Below are positions 34,882 through 43,192 of a DNA stretch of 64,000 nucleotides, piece by piece (the stretch's first letter is position 1; each line of letters opens with the position of its first letter). The DNA comes from Acidobacteriota bacterium (GTDB lineage Bacteria > Acidobacteriota > Terriglobia > Terriglobales > Acidobacteriaceae), in contig JAKAFB010000005.1 in NCBI GenBank assembly GCA_021818105.1, forward strand, positions 46,473 to 110,472, in the 5' to 3' direction. Below the pieces are notes generated by a model. It was not told the DNA's origin. It did no database searches and worked only from the letters and a program-made list of their open reading frames with translations. A program made the position numbers and the translations under genes.

Positions 34882-35730
34882 ATGACATTAAAAGACAAAA
34901 ATGATGTCAAGGGGGCGTCGGGAGGATACTGGTACCGGTGTTCGCGGGTGGAATTTGTCGGAGACGCGGTCAAGTGGGAACTCAACCCGCAATCGCGGTA
35001 TAGCTTTTTCGATGCTTATGTGAAAAAGCCCCATCTTCAATTCATCGAAGCAAAGGATGATGACGCTCTCCGCAATTTTGTGAGGGCTTGGGGACCGCTC
35101 TACTTTTCTATCCCGTGGGAGTCAAAGTGGGGCAACAGTCATCCAATCGGGAACTACCGCAACGAACGTGACAAACTCATCGCTTACGTGCAGTTGCTTG
35201 CTTCGGTTGAAGAGAGGCAAAAGCAGCGATATGCACTGACGCAATGGGTTGAAGTTGTGCACAAGGACGGTAACGATAATGTGGCGCTGTCTGGCGTTCG
35301 TCAGGCTCTGCACATTCCTGGAGACCTTCTATTGGGGTTCGACCAAAGTTTTCGGGCTTGGTTGGAGAGAGCAACATCTCAGCAGATCGAATCGGCAATA
35401 CTCGCTGTTGTGCCCCAGCTATCGGTCTTGTCTGTTGCGCCTCTTAGGTTTTTCGTTGATCGCGTCGGACGGCGCAACGTTGTAAGAGCAGAGCTTGGCT
35501 TGGATTCACTGAGTGAAGCACTTCATTGGATGGTGTGGCAGGACTATTTCCAGAAACGCCCCTATCGGTTCTGCGAGGAGTGCGGCTCCGTGTTTGGAAT
35601 CAGAGGGGGATACAAAAGGAAATACTGTCCAGGCCCATGCGCTCATCGGAAGGCAGCGAGGGAGAGCTATAGACGCAAACGGGACGAACGCAAAGAGGAG
35701 AGAGCTAATGTCACTCAAAAAACGCGGTAA
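34882..35730 (+). CDS. CGNR-like zinc-finger protein
   Basis: 282 residues. The C-terminal 45 residues form a CGNR-like zinc finger: FCEECGSVFG, then KYCPGPCAHRKAARESYRRKR, with a CAHR in place of the family CGNR. The N-terminal ~220 residues are soluble (RNFVRAWGPLYFSIPWE) and match the length of the stress-associated domain that usually precedes this finger. CGNR proteins are DNA-binding regulators. The gene sits directly upstream of the integrase gene and its end overlaps that gene by 23 bases, so the two are co-transcribed. The ATG at 34882 has a poor ribosome site; an earlier ATG at 34825 is possible. Confidence 0.65.
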   Translation: MTLKDKNDVKGASGGYWYRCSRVEFVGDAVKWELNPQSRYSFFDAYVKKPHLQFIEAKDDDALRNFVRAWGPLYFSIPWESKWGNSHPIGNYRNERDKLIAYVQLLASVEERQKQRYALTQWVEVVHKDGNDNVALSGVRQALHIPGDLLLGFDQSFRAWLERATSQQIESAILAVVPQLSVLSVAPLRFFVDRVGRRNVVRAELGLDSLSEALHWMVWQDYFQKRPYRFCEECGSVFGIRGGYKRKYCPGPCAHRKAARESYRRKRDERKEERANVTQKTR

Positions 35731-36862
35731 GACGTGGCACTGTCATTTCGTTGTCAACGGGCAACGATTCCGGCAGTCGCTTGAAACAACGGACTGGAGA
35801 GAGGCGCAAGCCAAGGGGAAGGAACTAATAGCGGCGGCCTCAGAGGGGAAGTTGCACCAGACCTCAACCACCTTGGCGCGTCAGCCGTTTGGGCAAGCGG
35901 CAGATGATTATGTGACTGCCCGGAAGCTGGAACTCGCACCGGCCAGCCAAGCCAAAGAGAGGCAATTGCTGGTACAGTTGCGGGCCTACTTCAAACAGGA
36001 GCCGTTGAAAGCCATCACCGCAAAACGAATCACGGACTATCGGGCATGGCGGGCAGAGCAGGGTGTGGGACCGGCAACGCTGAACGCGGAACTAGGCATC
36101 TTGCGGCGCATCTTGAAGCGGGCGAGGCTCTGGGCGCGTGTCGCTGATGATGTGCGGCCCCTGAAAGAGCCGGGTAGCATCGGGCGGGCATTGACTGAGG
36201 ATGAACAGCAGCGGCTCCTCAAAACGGCTGTAATGCGCCCGGAGTGGGAGACGGCCTACCTTGCCGCGATTCTCTGCCTGAACACCACGGCGCGGGGCTG
36301 CGAGTTGAAAGGGCTGACCTGGGGAGACATTGACTTGTTCGCCAAGACGTTGACGATCCGCAAGAGCAAGACGGCTGCCGGGGAACGCATTGTGCCGTTG
36401 ACCACGGTTGCCTGTTCCACTCTGGCGCGGCTGCGGGCGCGGGCTGAATCCTTCGGACCCGTGGAACCGGCGCACTACGTCTTTGCCGCGTTCACCCCGA
36501 AGTTCACTTTCAGCGGTAAGACGGTTGTGGATTACAACGTGACCGGCTTTGATCCCACACGGCACTTGAATAGCTGGCGGTCAGCTTGGCGGACCCTCAC
36601 GAAGAAAGCAGGGTTGCCGGGGTTCCGGTTCCACGATCTGCGGCACTGTGCGATTACGTCCCTTGCGGAGAGTGGCGCGTCCGATTCAACCATTATGGCG
36701 ATTGCCGGACACGTCAGCCGCCGGATGCTGGAGCGGTACTCGCACGTCCGCATGGAAGCCAAACGCGCGGCCCTCGAAACTCTCGCCAAGAGCACAGGAT
36801 TGGCGGGTTATGACACAAACCATGACACAAATTCCCCGTCTGTGACCGTTCGCCCTAGCTAA
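35708..36862 (+). CDS. Tyrosine-type site-specific integrase
   Basis: 384 residues. The N-terminus has an arm-type DNA-binding fold (MSLKKRGKTWHCHFVVNGQ), a SAM-like core-binding domain follows, and the catalytic domain carries Arg196 (ARGCEL), Lys221 (KSKTAAGER), His309-x2-Arg312 (HDLRH), His335 (AGHVSRR) and Tyr344 (YSH). All catalytic residues are present, so it should be active. The start at 35708 has AGGAGAG upstream and overlaps the preceding gene. It ends 11 bases before the right attachment repeat in the tRNA-Ala gene, the usual position for the integrase of a tRNA-targeting element. Confidence 0.95.
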   Translation: MSLKKRGKTWHCHFVVNGQRFRQSLETTDWREAQAKGKELIAAASEGKLHQTSTTLARQPFGQAADDYVTARKLELAPASQAKERQLLVQLRAYFKQEPLKAITAKRITDYRAWRAEQGVGPATLNAELGILRRILKRARLWARVADDVRPLKEPGSIGRALTEDEQQRLLKTAVMRPEWETAYLAAILCLNTTARGCELKGLTWGDIDLFAKTLTIRKSKTAAGERIVPLTTVACSTLARLRARAESFGPVEPAHYVFAAFTPKFTFSGKTVVDYNVTGFDPTRHLNSWRSAWRTLTKKAGLPGFRFHDLRHCAITSLAESGASDSTIMAIAGHVSRRMLERYSHVRMEAKRAALETLAKSTGLAGYDTNHDTNSPSVTVRPS

Positions 36863-36873
36863 ATTATTGATTG

Positions 36874-36921
36874 GATTGGTGGACCTGATCGGGATCGAAC
36901 CGATGACCTCTTCCATGCCAT
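36874..36921. repeat. Right attachment repeat (attR) of the tRNA-Ala element
   Basis: 48 bases identical to 29506-29553, covering the 3-prime half of the intact tRNA-Ala(GGC) gene up to the anticodon loop. The crossover lies somewhere within this identity. Confidence 0.95.
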
Positions 36922-36952
36922 GGAAGCGCGCTCCCAACTGCGCCACAGGCCC
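36877..36952 (-). tRNA. tRNA-Ala (anticodon GGC)
   Basis: 76 nucleotides including an encoded CCA. The acceptor stem GGGCCTG pairs with CAGGTCC and contains the G3:U70 pair that marks alanine tRNAs. The anticodon loop is ATGGCAT with GGC at the centre, and the T arm contains GGTTCGATCCC. Its 3-prime half was supplied by the integrated element. Confidence 0.97.
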
Positions 36953-37387
36953 ACTCAAGGAGGGATGTAACTCCTTCATTGTCTCCGCTCCGCGCGGATT
37001 CGTCAAACCCTCGCTGTGACTTCTCCGGCGACACGGCTAAAGGGGCGCAAATCGGTTGCGCAACCTCAATCACTCCCCTCAATACACGCGCATGCGTTTC
37101 GCGGCCCGTGTACGAGCGGCGCTGAGGCCAGCTACGCTTGTCCCGAGAACAACCGTGACCGGGAACACTTTGTCTCCATGCCGGTGTCTAAGACAATAGA
37201 GCACGCGGGGCAGGGCATCGTTGCTGGTGCACGTCTCGCCTCCCGCGTCCTCAAGAGAGCAAGCGCATCCTGGCGGCAGATTTGAAAGCCTCTGGTAGTT
37301 GCGCACCGGTATGTCGGCAGTTTGGCAGGCTGCAAAGAGACAGATGCCAACTGTGCACCTGTTGCGGTAATGTGGGAGGACACTGAC
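36953..37387. other. Intergenic region between the tRNA and the sigma-factor gene
   Basis: A 435-base stretch that must hold the promoters of the tRNA (minus strand) and of the sigma/anti-sigma operon (plus strand). Open frames here have no ribosome site or family features. I cannot assign clear -35/-10 boxes. Confidence 0.4.
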
Positions 37388-38080
37388 TTGCAGGCGGACC
37401 TCACCATGGGCAATCTTGCCAGCGCGATCACGCTCCAGTCCGACGAGTCGGCCCTCATAGAAGAACTCCGGGCCGGTTCTGAGGAGGCTTTTGCGTGGCT
37501 GATCGCGCGTTATCATCAGCCGATTTACTCGTTGCTGGCACGCACCGTTTATGACCGGGCCGAAGCAGCCGATCTCACTCAGGAAGTCTTCGTGAAGGTC
37601 TTCCGTGGCCTGCGCGGGTTTCACGGTGAGTCGTCTCTCCGCACGTGGATTTATCGCATTGCTCTCCGCGAAGCCTCCAACCAGAGGCGCTGGTGGATGC
37701 GCCACAAGCAGCAGGAGATTCCCATCGAGCAGGAAGTGGCGGAAGGCAACTGCGGCACCCCTGTGCAGTTGAAAGACATGCTCGTGGATTCCGGCGAATC
37801 GCCCTTTGATCTGGCTGTCCATGCCGAAAATCGGGCCCGCGTGGAGACGGCTTTAAGCCAGGTGCCTGAGCCCTTTCGCACCGCGCTTATCCTCCGCGAC
37901 ATCGAGGGATTCGTCTACGAGGAAGTCGCCGAGATGCAGGGCGTAAATCTGGGTACGGTCAAGTCCCGCCTAGCGCGGGGACGTGCCTGTCTAAAGGCGT
38001 TGTTGACGCAGCCCGCAGAGGCTAATCAATCACCGTCGCACGCCGTTCTGGAAGTGCCTTTGGGAGAGGAGGCGGGATGA
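37388..38080 (+). CDS. ECF-type RNA polymerase sigma factor
   Basis: About 230 residues. Region 2 reads YHQPIYSLLARTVYDRAEAADL then QEVFVKVFRGL and SSLRTWIYRIALREASNQRR; region 4 reads LSQVPEPFRTALILRDIEG and YEEVAEMQGVNLGTVKSRLARGR. Regions 1 and 3 are missing, as in ECF (sigma-E/RpoE-like) factors. The start is uncertain: TTG at 37388 has GGGAGG eight bases upstream, while ATGs at 37370 and 37406 lack good sites. Its stop overlaps the zinc-finger anti-sigma gene (ATGA), which indicates control by that membrane partner, probably in response to envelope stress. Confidence 0.9.
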   Translation: MQADLTMGNLASAITLQSDESALIEELRAGSEEAFAWLIARYHQPIYSLLARTVYDRAEAADLTQEVFVKVFRGLRGFHGESSLRTWIYRIALREASNQRRWWMRHKQQEIPIEQEVAEGNCGTPVQLKDMLVDSGESPFDLAVHAENRARVETALSQVPEPFRTALILRDIEGFVYEEVAEMQGVNLGTVKSRLARGRACLKALLTQPAEANQSPSHAVLEVPLGEEAG

Positions 38081-38763
38081 GCAGTTGCAGCGCGATGCGC
38101 GCAAAGTTTTCTGAGTATCTTGACGGCCGCCTGACCGGGCGCGAGATGCAGCGTATTGCCTCCCACCTGGACAACTGCGGTGAGTGTGCCCGCGAGTGGT
38201 CTTTGCTCCGAGGCGTCCAGTCCTCGCTTGCCTCGCTCGGGCCGATGCTCGAGCCGGATGACCTTCTGTTGCGCATCCGCGTGGCGGTCAGTCAGGAGCG
38301 TGCACGCCAGCGCAAAAGTGTGCTGGAATCGTGGAGCCTGGCATGGAAAAATACCATCGGCCGGTTTGTTTTGCAGGCTGCCGGCGGCTTTGCCAGCGCC
38401 GTGTTGTTGCTCGGCACTGTCACCCTCATGGTGGGCATGTTCACGCGGCCGGATGCGGCCCAGGCCAAGGGTGATGAACCCTTGGGAGTGGCAACCGCGC
38501 CACGCCTGCTTTATCTCTCCAGCGGGGCTGGCAGCAGCGACGGAATCAACGCCATGGCTTCCCCGGTAGTGGTTGAGGCCTATATTAACGGCGAGGGCGA
38601 GGTGTATGACTACCGGATCGTCTCTGGTCCCAATGACTCCGCCACCCGGGCAGAGGTCGAAAACCTGCTTCTTTACAGTGTCTTTGCCCCGGCCCGCTTT
38701 TTCGGCCAGCCTGTCCGCGGCCTCGCTGTGCTCTCATTTTCCGGCGTCTCTGTCCGCGGGTAG
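38077..38763 (+). CDS. Zinc-finger anti-sigma factor
   Basis: 228 residues. The N-terminal anti-sigma zinc finger (ZAS/zf-HC2) is plain: CSAMRAKFSEYLDGRLTG followed by HLDNCGECARE with the H-x3-C-x2-C signature. A single membrane helix lies at about 112-132 (AVLLLGTVTLMVGMF), and the C-terminal ~90 residues are extracytoplasmic (VVVEAYINGEGEVYDYRIVSG). It should hold the preceding sigma factor inactive at the membrane. The ATG overlaps the sigma-factor stop by four bases, so synthesis of the pair is coupled. Confidence 0.88.
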   Translation: MSSCSAMRAKFSEYLDGRLTGREMQRIASHLDNCGECAREWSLLRGVQSSLASLGPMLEPDDLLLRIRVAVSQERARQRKSVLESWSLAWKNTIGRFVLQAAGGFASAVLLLGTVTLMVGMFTRPDAAQAKGDEPLGVATAPRLLYLSSGAGSSDGINAMASPVVVEAYINGEGEVYDYRIVSGPNDSATRAEVENLLLYSVFAPARFFGQPVRGLAVLSFSGVSVRG

Positions 38764-38835
38764 TCTCCTTGGGCCTGCCGCCTCGCGTTTGACCCTGCTC
38801 ACCTGCCTCAATAGACTTGCAGGCAGGGTCTCTTC

Positions 38836-40620
38836 ATGCCGTCCAAATCGTTCCCGTCTTTTGCAGCCCTCGTTGTTCTCACCGGGTCAATCTTGTGCCT
38901 CGCCCGCGGACCGCTCACGCCCGTGGCCTTCGCGCAAACCTCCAGCAGCAGTTCCAGTCAGGGAGAGGCGGCGGGGCCTAACACGCAGGAGAAAGCGCCG
39001 TCGCTCGTTGATCCGGCCGGCCCAACCATCTCGCTCGTCAGTGACGAGCCAGTTTTCTTCATGGCTTCTGCGCTCAATGCCTGCGGATACGACGAGGGGC
39101 TGGCAGACAGCACGCCCATTCGTCAGCGTGTCCGAGAGGAAATCAACCAGGCGTTGGCAAAGAGCGAAGATGCCCGCAACAAGCGTGACAAACTCTGCCT
39201 TTTCATCGCGCAGCACCGCATGACCGGCACGGAGCGCGACATTTCGCAGTACATCTCGCTTGCCCTCTATCTCAGCCAGCCGCCTGAGCTGGAAACCACG
39301 GTCCAGTTGCCCGAAATGCCGCCCGACTCAACCCAGGTGGTCGAAATCGTGCCCCTGCTCCGCGACTTCGCAGCGGCCATTGATCTGCACGGCATCTGGC
39401 TCACCACACATCGCCTTTATGACGAGGAGATCGATCGCTTGCACGATCCCCTCTCCAAAATGATCGTCTCAACAAATCTCTATCTCAAGATGCCCGCCTC
39501 CACCTACGACGGGCGCCGTTTCATCGTCGTCATTGAGCCCATGCTTTCGCCCAAGCTCGTGAATGCCCGCGTCTACGGTGCGGATTACGTAGTGGTGGTT
39601 TCGCCGGTCCACGGGCAGATTCCCATGAACCAGGTGCGCCACACCTATCTCCACTACGTGATTGAGCCCCTGCTCTATACCCGGTCCAACGCCATTGACC
39701 GCACGCAGCCCGTCCTCAAGGAGATTCACGACGCTCCCATAGACTTCCGCTACCGCTCCAGCACCGTTGCGCTTACGGTCGAGTGCCTTATCAAAGCTAT
39801 CGAAGCCCGCACCATGGATACGGGCGTCCCGGTCTACAAGATTCCCGCCGGCGTTGATCGCTCCGAGCTGCCGCGGTACGAGCATCAGCTTGAGCTCTAT
39901 CAGCAAAAGGTGGATGACGTGCGCTGGGCCACCGTGCAGCATGACATGCGCCAGGGCTTTGTCCTCACGCAGTATTTTTATGAACAGCTTCTCCAGTTTG
40001 AGAAGGATTCTGCCAGCCTCAAGGACACCATCGGCGAGATGGTCTACAGCATGGACGTGGACCAGCAGGTGCACCGCGCCCGCAACATCGACTTTGACAA
40101 AGAGGCGGATAGTGACGTTCTGCAGCGCTCCGCTCCGCGTACCCTCACCGGCCTTGACCTCGCTGAGTCGCGCCTGGAGGCTGGCGACGTGGCTTCGGCA
40201 AGCAAGCTGGCCAGTCAGGTGCTTGAGGAAAAGCCCGACTCCCTGCAGGCCATAGCAGACATTGCCCACGCCAACTTCATCCTCGCCAGGGTAGCCATTC
40301 TCACCGGGCATCCAGAGGAGGCCATCGACCGGTTCCAGAAGACAATCCAGACCAGCAAGGTGCCACGGCAGCAGGCCTGGTCGCATATCTATCTGGGGCG
40401 CATGCTCGACCTCGACTGCAAGCGCGACGAGGCTGTTGCCGAGTACAAGCAGGCCCTGGCCGTGCGTGACGGCCAGCAGGATACGCGTCTCGCAGCCGAG
40501 CGCGGCGTCAAGGCTCCCTACGCCGTTAAAGGCCATAGCTGTGAACAGGATGCCGATGATGATGCGCCGTCCGGCTCCGCCCCGGCCAGTGGCCAACAGG
40601 GAACCCCAAAGCCGCAATGA
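38836..40620 (+). CDS. Secreted TPR-containing protein
   Basis: 594 residues with a signal peptide ending in AFAQ (about residue 34) and a Ser/Gln-rich linker. The middle (about 70-420) is a domain I do not recognise (VFFMASALNACGYDEGL, YVVVVSPVHGQIPMNQVRHTYLHYVIEP), partly reminiscent of zinc-peptidase-like folds but with no HExxH. The C-terminus (about 430-570) contains TPR repeats (LAESRLEAGDVASASKLASQ, HIYLGRMLDLDCKRDEAVAE). It follows the anti-sigma gene after 72 bases and may belong to its regulon. Such proteins are common in acidobacterial genomes, but no role is established. Confidence 0.7.
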   Translation: MPSKSFPSFAALVVLTGSILCLARGPLTPVAFAQTSSSSSSQGEAAGPNTQEKAPSLVDPAGPTISLVSDEPVFFMASALNACGYDEGLADSTPIRQRVREEINQALAKSEDARNKRDKLCLFIAQHRMTGTERDISQYISLALYLSQPPELETTVQLPEMPPDSTQVVEIVPLLRDFAAAIDLHGIWLTTHRLYDEEIDRLHDPLSKMIVSTNLYLKMPASTYDGRRFIVVIEPMLSPKLVNARVYGADYVVVVSPVHGQIPMNQVRHTYLHYVIEPLLYTRSNAIDRTQPVLKEIHDAPIDFRYRSSTVALTVECLIKAIEARTMDTGVPVYKIPAGVDRSELPRYEHQLELYQQKVDDVRWATVQHDMRQGFVLTQYFYEQLLQFEKDSASLKDTIGEMVYSMDVDQQVHRARNIDFDKEADSDVLQRSAPRTLTGLDLAESRLEAGDVASASKLASQVLEEKPDSLQAIADIAHANFILARVAILTGHPEEAIDRFQKTIQTSKVPRQQAWSHIYLGRMLDLDCKRDEAVAEYKQALAVRDGQQDTRLAAERGVKAPYAVKGHSCEQDADDDAPSGSAPASGQQGTPKPQ

Positions 40621-40738
40621 TGCCCCGGCGCAGCTCCTGCGTCTAATAATGTACACAGAGGACAAGGGGTAATGTGCGTGATGCATCCGGGTGCAGGCCT
40701 GCCTCCTGTCTGGCGACGCAGCTGGAATTGAGGAGCAC

Positions 40739-41533
40739 GTGGAAGCCGTTCTGGCCGATCTGGAAACCGCTCTGGGGCATGTCTTTGCGCAGCCTGATCT
40801 GCTCGTGCGCGCGCTCACCCATCGCTCGCTGGCCCACCAGTTGGCGCACGACGAAGGGGACGACACAACCATCGGCGATAACGAGCGCATGGAGTTCCTC
40901 GGCGATGCCGTCCTCGGCCTTGTTGTCGGCGAGGCCCTCTTTCTGGCCCACCCGGAGTGGCAGGAAGGCGAGCTGACGCGCGTCCGTGCCCAGTTGGTCA
41001 GCCGCCAGCATATGGCAAAAGTGGCATCCGCTATTGGCCTTGGCGCACACCTGCGCCTCAGCCGCGGCGAGGACCGAAGCGGTCTGCGCCGCAAGAGCAC
41101 TGTGCTCTCCAATACCATGGAAGCCGTCATCGGTGCCGTCTTTCTCGACGGCGGCCTGGACCCCGTGCGCGCCTTTGCGCACCGCTACGTGATGGGGGAA
41201 ACCGTCGAGCACCTGGCACGCGAGCTGCGCTCCGGTGCCGCTCTTGGCAACTTCAAATCGGCCCTCCAGGAGCATCTGCAGGCCGCCAGGGCCGGAACAC
41301 CCATCTACCGCGTCAAGAGCGAAAGCGGGCCGGATCACCGCAAGCGCTTCCTAGTCGAGGTGCGACTCAAGCCCGCCGCCGGCGAGCCCGGCAAGCCGCT
41401 GGCCCGTGGCACCGGCAGCACCAAGAAGCACGCTGAGCAGGACGCGGCCCGCCGCGCCCTGGCCCGTCTCACGGCCGCGTCCGGCAACGGCTCCGCCGCA
41501 ACCCCCGGCAGGCAGAAACAGGCTGCATCATGA
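40739..41533 (+). CDS. rnc: Ribonuclease III
   Basis: 264 residues. The RNase III domain carries the signature NERMEFLGDAVLG (about 50-62) with the acidic catalytic residues, and ALTHRS upstream; VLSNTMEAVIGAVFLDGG holds the second acidic cluster. A double-stranded RNA binding domain follows (NFKSALQEHLQA ... GTGSTKKHAEQDAARRAL). It processes rRNA precursors and other double-stranded RNA. GTG at 40739 has GAGGAG upstream; the frame is open back to another GTG at 40691. The gene overlaps lepB by four bases (ATGA), a coupling seen in several bacteria, though usually in the order lep-rnc. Confidence 0.93.
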   Translation: MEAVLADLETALGHVFAQPDLLVRALTHRSLAHQLAHDEGDDTTIGDNERMEFLGDAVLGLVVGEALFLAHPEWQEGELTRVRAQLVSRQHMAKVASAIGLGAHLRLSRGEDRSGLRRKSTVLSNTMEAVIGAVFLDGGLDPVRAFAHRYVMGETVEHLARELRSGAALGNFKSALQEHLQAARAGTPIYRVKSESGPDHRKRFLVEVRLKPAAGEPGKPLARGTGSTKKHAEQDAARRALARLTAASGNGSAATPGRQKQAAS

Positions 41534-42300
41534 GTTCCATTCCTCAGGTGGATGCCCCATCCTCGCGCATTAGTCTGCGTTTGCCCACCGTGCATGAGTC
41601 CTTTGCCTCCGTCCTGCGCACCATCGTCGTCGCTCTGTTCCTGCTCACATTTATCCTTCAGCCCTTTCTCATCCCGTCTGAAAGCATGGAGCGTACGCTG
41701 CTTGTCGGCGATTTCCTCCTTGTGGACAAGCAGATCTTTGCTCCCACCGACCGGCTAAGCCAATGGATCTTGCCCTATCGCAAGGTGCAGTGTGGAGACA
41801 TTGTGGTCTTTCACCATGCCGACCCGCCCTATCTGGTCAAGCGCGTCGTCGGCATTCCCGGCGATCACATTCGTATTGAGAATGGACGCGTCCTTGTGAA
41901 TGACGTGATGCTCAGCGAGCCCTATGCCGCCTTTGAGCCGGCTCCGCCCAGCGCCTTCCGCGATAACTTCCCCGGCAGAATCTACGATGACCCCAACATC
42001 GACCCCGTCTGGTGGCACCAGTTGCAAAGCCTCACGCGCAACGGCGAATTGGTCGTCCCCTCCGGCCAGTACTTTGTGCTCGGCGACAACCGCAACCACA
42101 GCAAGGATTCGCGCTTCTGGGGCCTGGTCCCCCGCCAGGCCATCGTTGCCCAGCCCCTCGTCATCTACTTCTCCTTGCGCCGTCCCTCTTCCACCGATGT
42201 CCAACAGGCCACGGATGATAGACTTGTCCACGATAGGGAACTCTCGGCGAGGCTGGTCGCGTTCGCGCGCTGGAAGCGGATCTTCCACGTGGTCCATTAG
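41530..42300 (+). CDS. lepB: Type I signal peptidase
   Basis: 256 residues with an N-terminal membrane anchor (about 28-49). The catalytic Ser is in PSESMERTLLVGD (about Ser53) and the Lys in YLVKRVVGIPGD (about Lys104); the C-terminal box reads VLGDNRNHSKDSRFWG. It cleaves Sec and Tat signal peptides on the periplasmic face. The start overlaps the rnc stop by four bases, so it is co-translated. It is followed after 56 bases by a second, diverged copy. Confidence 0.93.
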   Translation: MSSIPQVDAPSSRISLRLPTVHESFASVLRTIVVALFLLTFILQPFLIPSESMERTLLVGDFLLVDKQIFAPTDRLSQWILPYRKVQCGDIVVFHHADPPYLVKRVVGIPGDHIRIENGRVLVNDVMLSEPYAAFEPAPPSAFRDNFPGRIYDDPNIDPVWWHQLQSLTRNGELVVPSGQYFVLGDNRNHSKDSRFWGLVPRQAIVAQPLVIYFSLRRPSSTDVQQATDDRLVHDRELSARLVAFARWKRIFHVVH

Positions 42301-42356
42301 ACAAGAACCGGTTTATCTGTCCGGCGGCTGCCAGTTTCTCCCCAAAGAGCGACAGG

Positions 42357-43157
42357 ATGACCAGGAAAAATACGCCGCCCTCCAAGATGCAGTCCGAGGC
42401 CCCGCCCGCGCCCGTTCAGGAACAAGTGGAGGAGACGCCTTTTGAGGCGGTTGCCAGCATCTGTTCCGTCCTGGTCATTGGCCTCTTCATCCTCACCTTC
42501 CTCTGTCAGAACTTCGTCATCCCCTCCGGCTCCATGGAGAAGACGCTGCTCGTCGGTGATCATCTCCTCGTGGATCGCATCACCCTTGCCCCGCCTGCCG
42601 GGTGGATGCCGCTCGTGCGCTACCGCGAACCGCGTCGCGGCGACGTGATCGTTTTCTTGAAGCCCGGCGAGCCGGACATGTTTCTCGTCAAGCGCCTCAT
42701 CGCTGTGCCCGGCGACCATCTCCACATGCGCAACGGAATCGTCATCATCAATGGTGTAGCCCAGAGCCAGCCTCTGGCCGCGCCCACCACGCCGGACAAC
42801 TACCGCGACTATCTCGATGACTTTCCCGCCGTGCCCATGTCGGCTGACCTCGGTGCCACAGAGGCATGGGCCGTCACCATGCCCGATTACGTCAAGGACG
42901 GCGACCTCATCGTGCCTCCCGGCAAATACTTCATGATGGGCGACAATCGGCACAACAGCCTCGATTCACGCTACTGGGGCTTTGTGCCGCGCGAGAACAT
43001 CGTCGGCCGGCCCCTCTTCAACTACTGGTCCTTCAAGACCCCCGAAGACCAGTATGAACAGACCGGGCTCGCCAACAGCGTCTCCTGGCTTGGCCACGTC
43101 GCGCTTCACTTCTTCACGGAAACACGCTGGAGCCGGACGCTCCACGTCATTCGCTGA
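42357..43157 (+). CDS. lepB: Type I signal peptidase, second copy
   Basis: 266 residues, a paralogue of the preceding gene. The anchor helix lies at about 33-55, the Ser in PSGSMEKTLLVGDHLLVD (about Ser62), the Lys in FLVKRLIAVPGD (about Lys112) and the C-terminal box is MMGDNRHNSLDSRYWG. All catalytic residues are kept, so it should be active. Tandem copies presumably divide substrates or expression. It starts at an ATG with a GACAGG site and ends 35 bases before the AsmA-like gene. Confidence 0.92.
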   Translation: MTRKNTPPSKMQSEAPPAPVQEQVEETPFEAVASICSVLVIGLFILTFLCQNFVIPSGSMEKTLLVGDHLLVDRITLAPPAGWMPLVRYREPRRGDVIVFLKPGEPDMFLVKRLIAVPGDHLHMRNGIVIINGVAQSQPLAAPTTPDNYRDYLDDFPAVPMSADLGATEAWAVTMPDYVKDGDLIVPPGKYFMMGDNRHNSLDSRYWGFVPRENIVGRPLFNYWSFKTPEDQYEQTGLANSVSWLGHVALHFFTETRWSRTLHVIR

Positions 43158-43192
43158 GGCCAGCCTAAGCAATCCAATTACGATTAAAGACG

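Larger units (their letters stand above)
29554..36921. mobile_element. Integrative element in tRNA-Ala(GGC), about 7.4 kb
   Basis: The segment lies between perfect 48-bp repeats, with a tyrosine integrase gene ending 11 bases from the right repeat, excisionase-like HTH genes, a RepA-like ATPase and small genes of unknown function. Right of the element the tRNA is intact, restored by the copy the element brought in. No capsid, terminase or conjugation genes are present, so it is a phage-satellite-sized or plasmid-like element rather than a phage. Confidence 0.9.

Noticed and set aside
29283..36952. A complete prophage
   Set aside because: No capsid, terminase, portal, tail or lysis genes lie between the attachment repeats.
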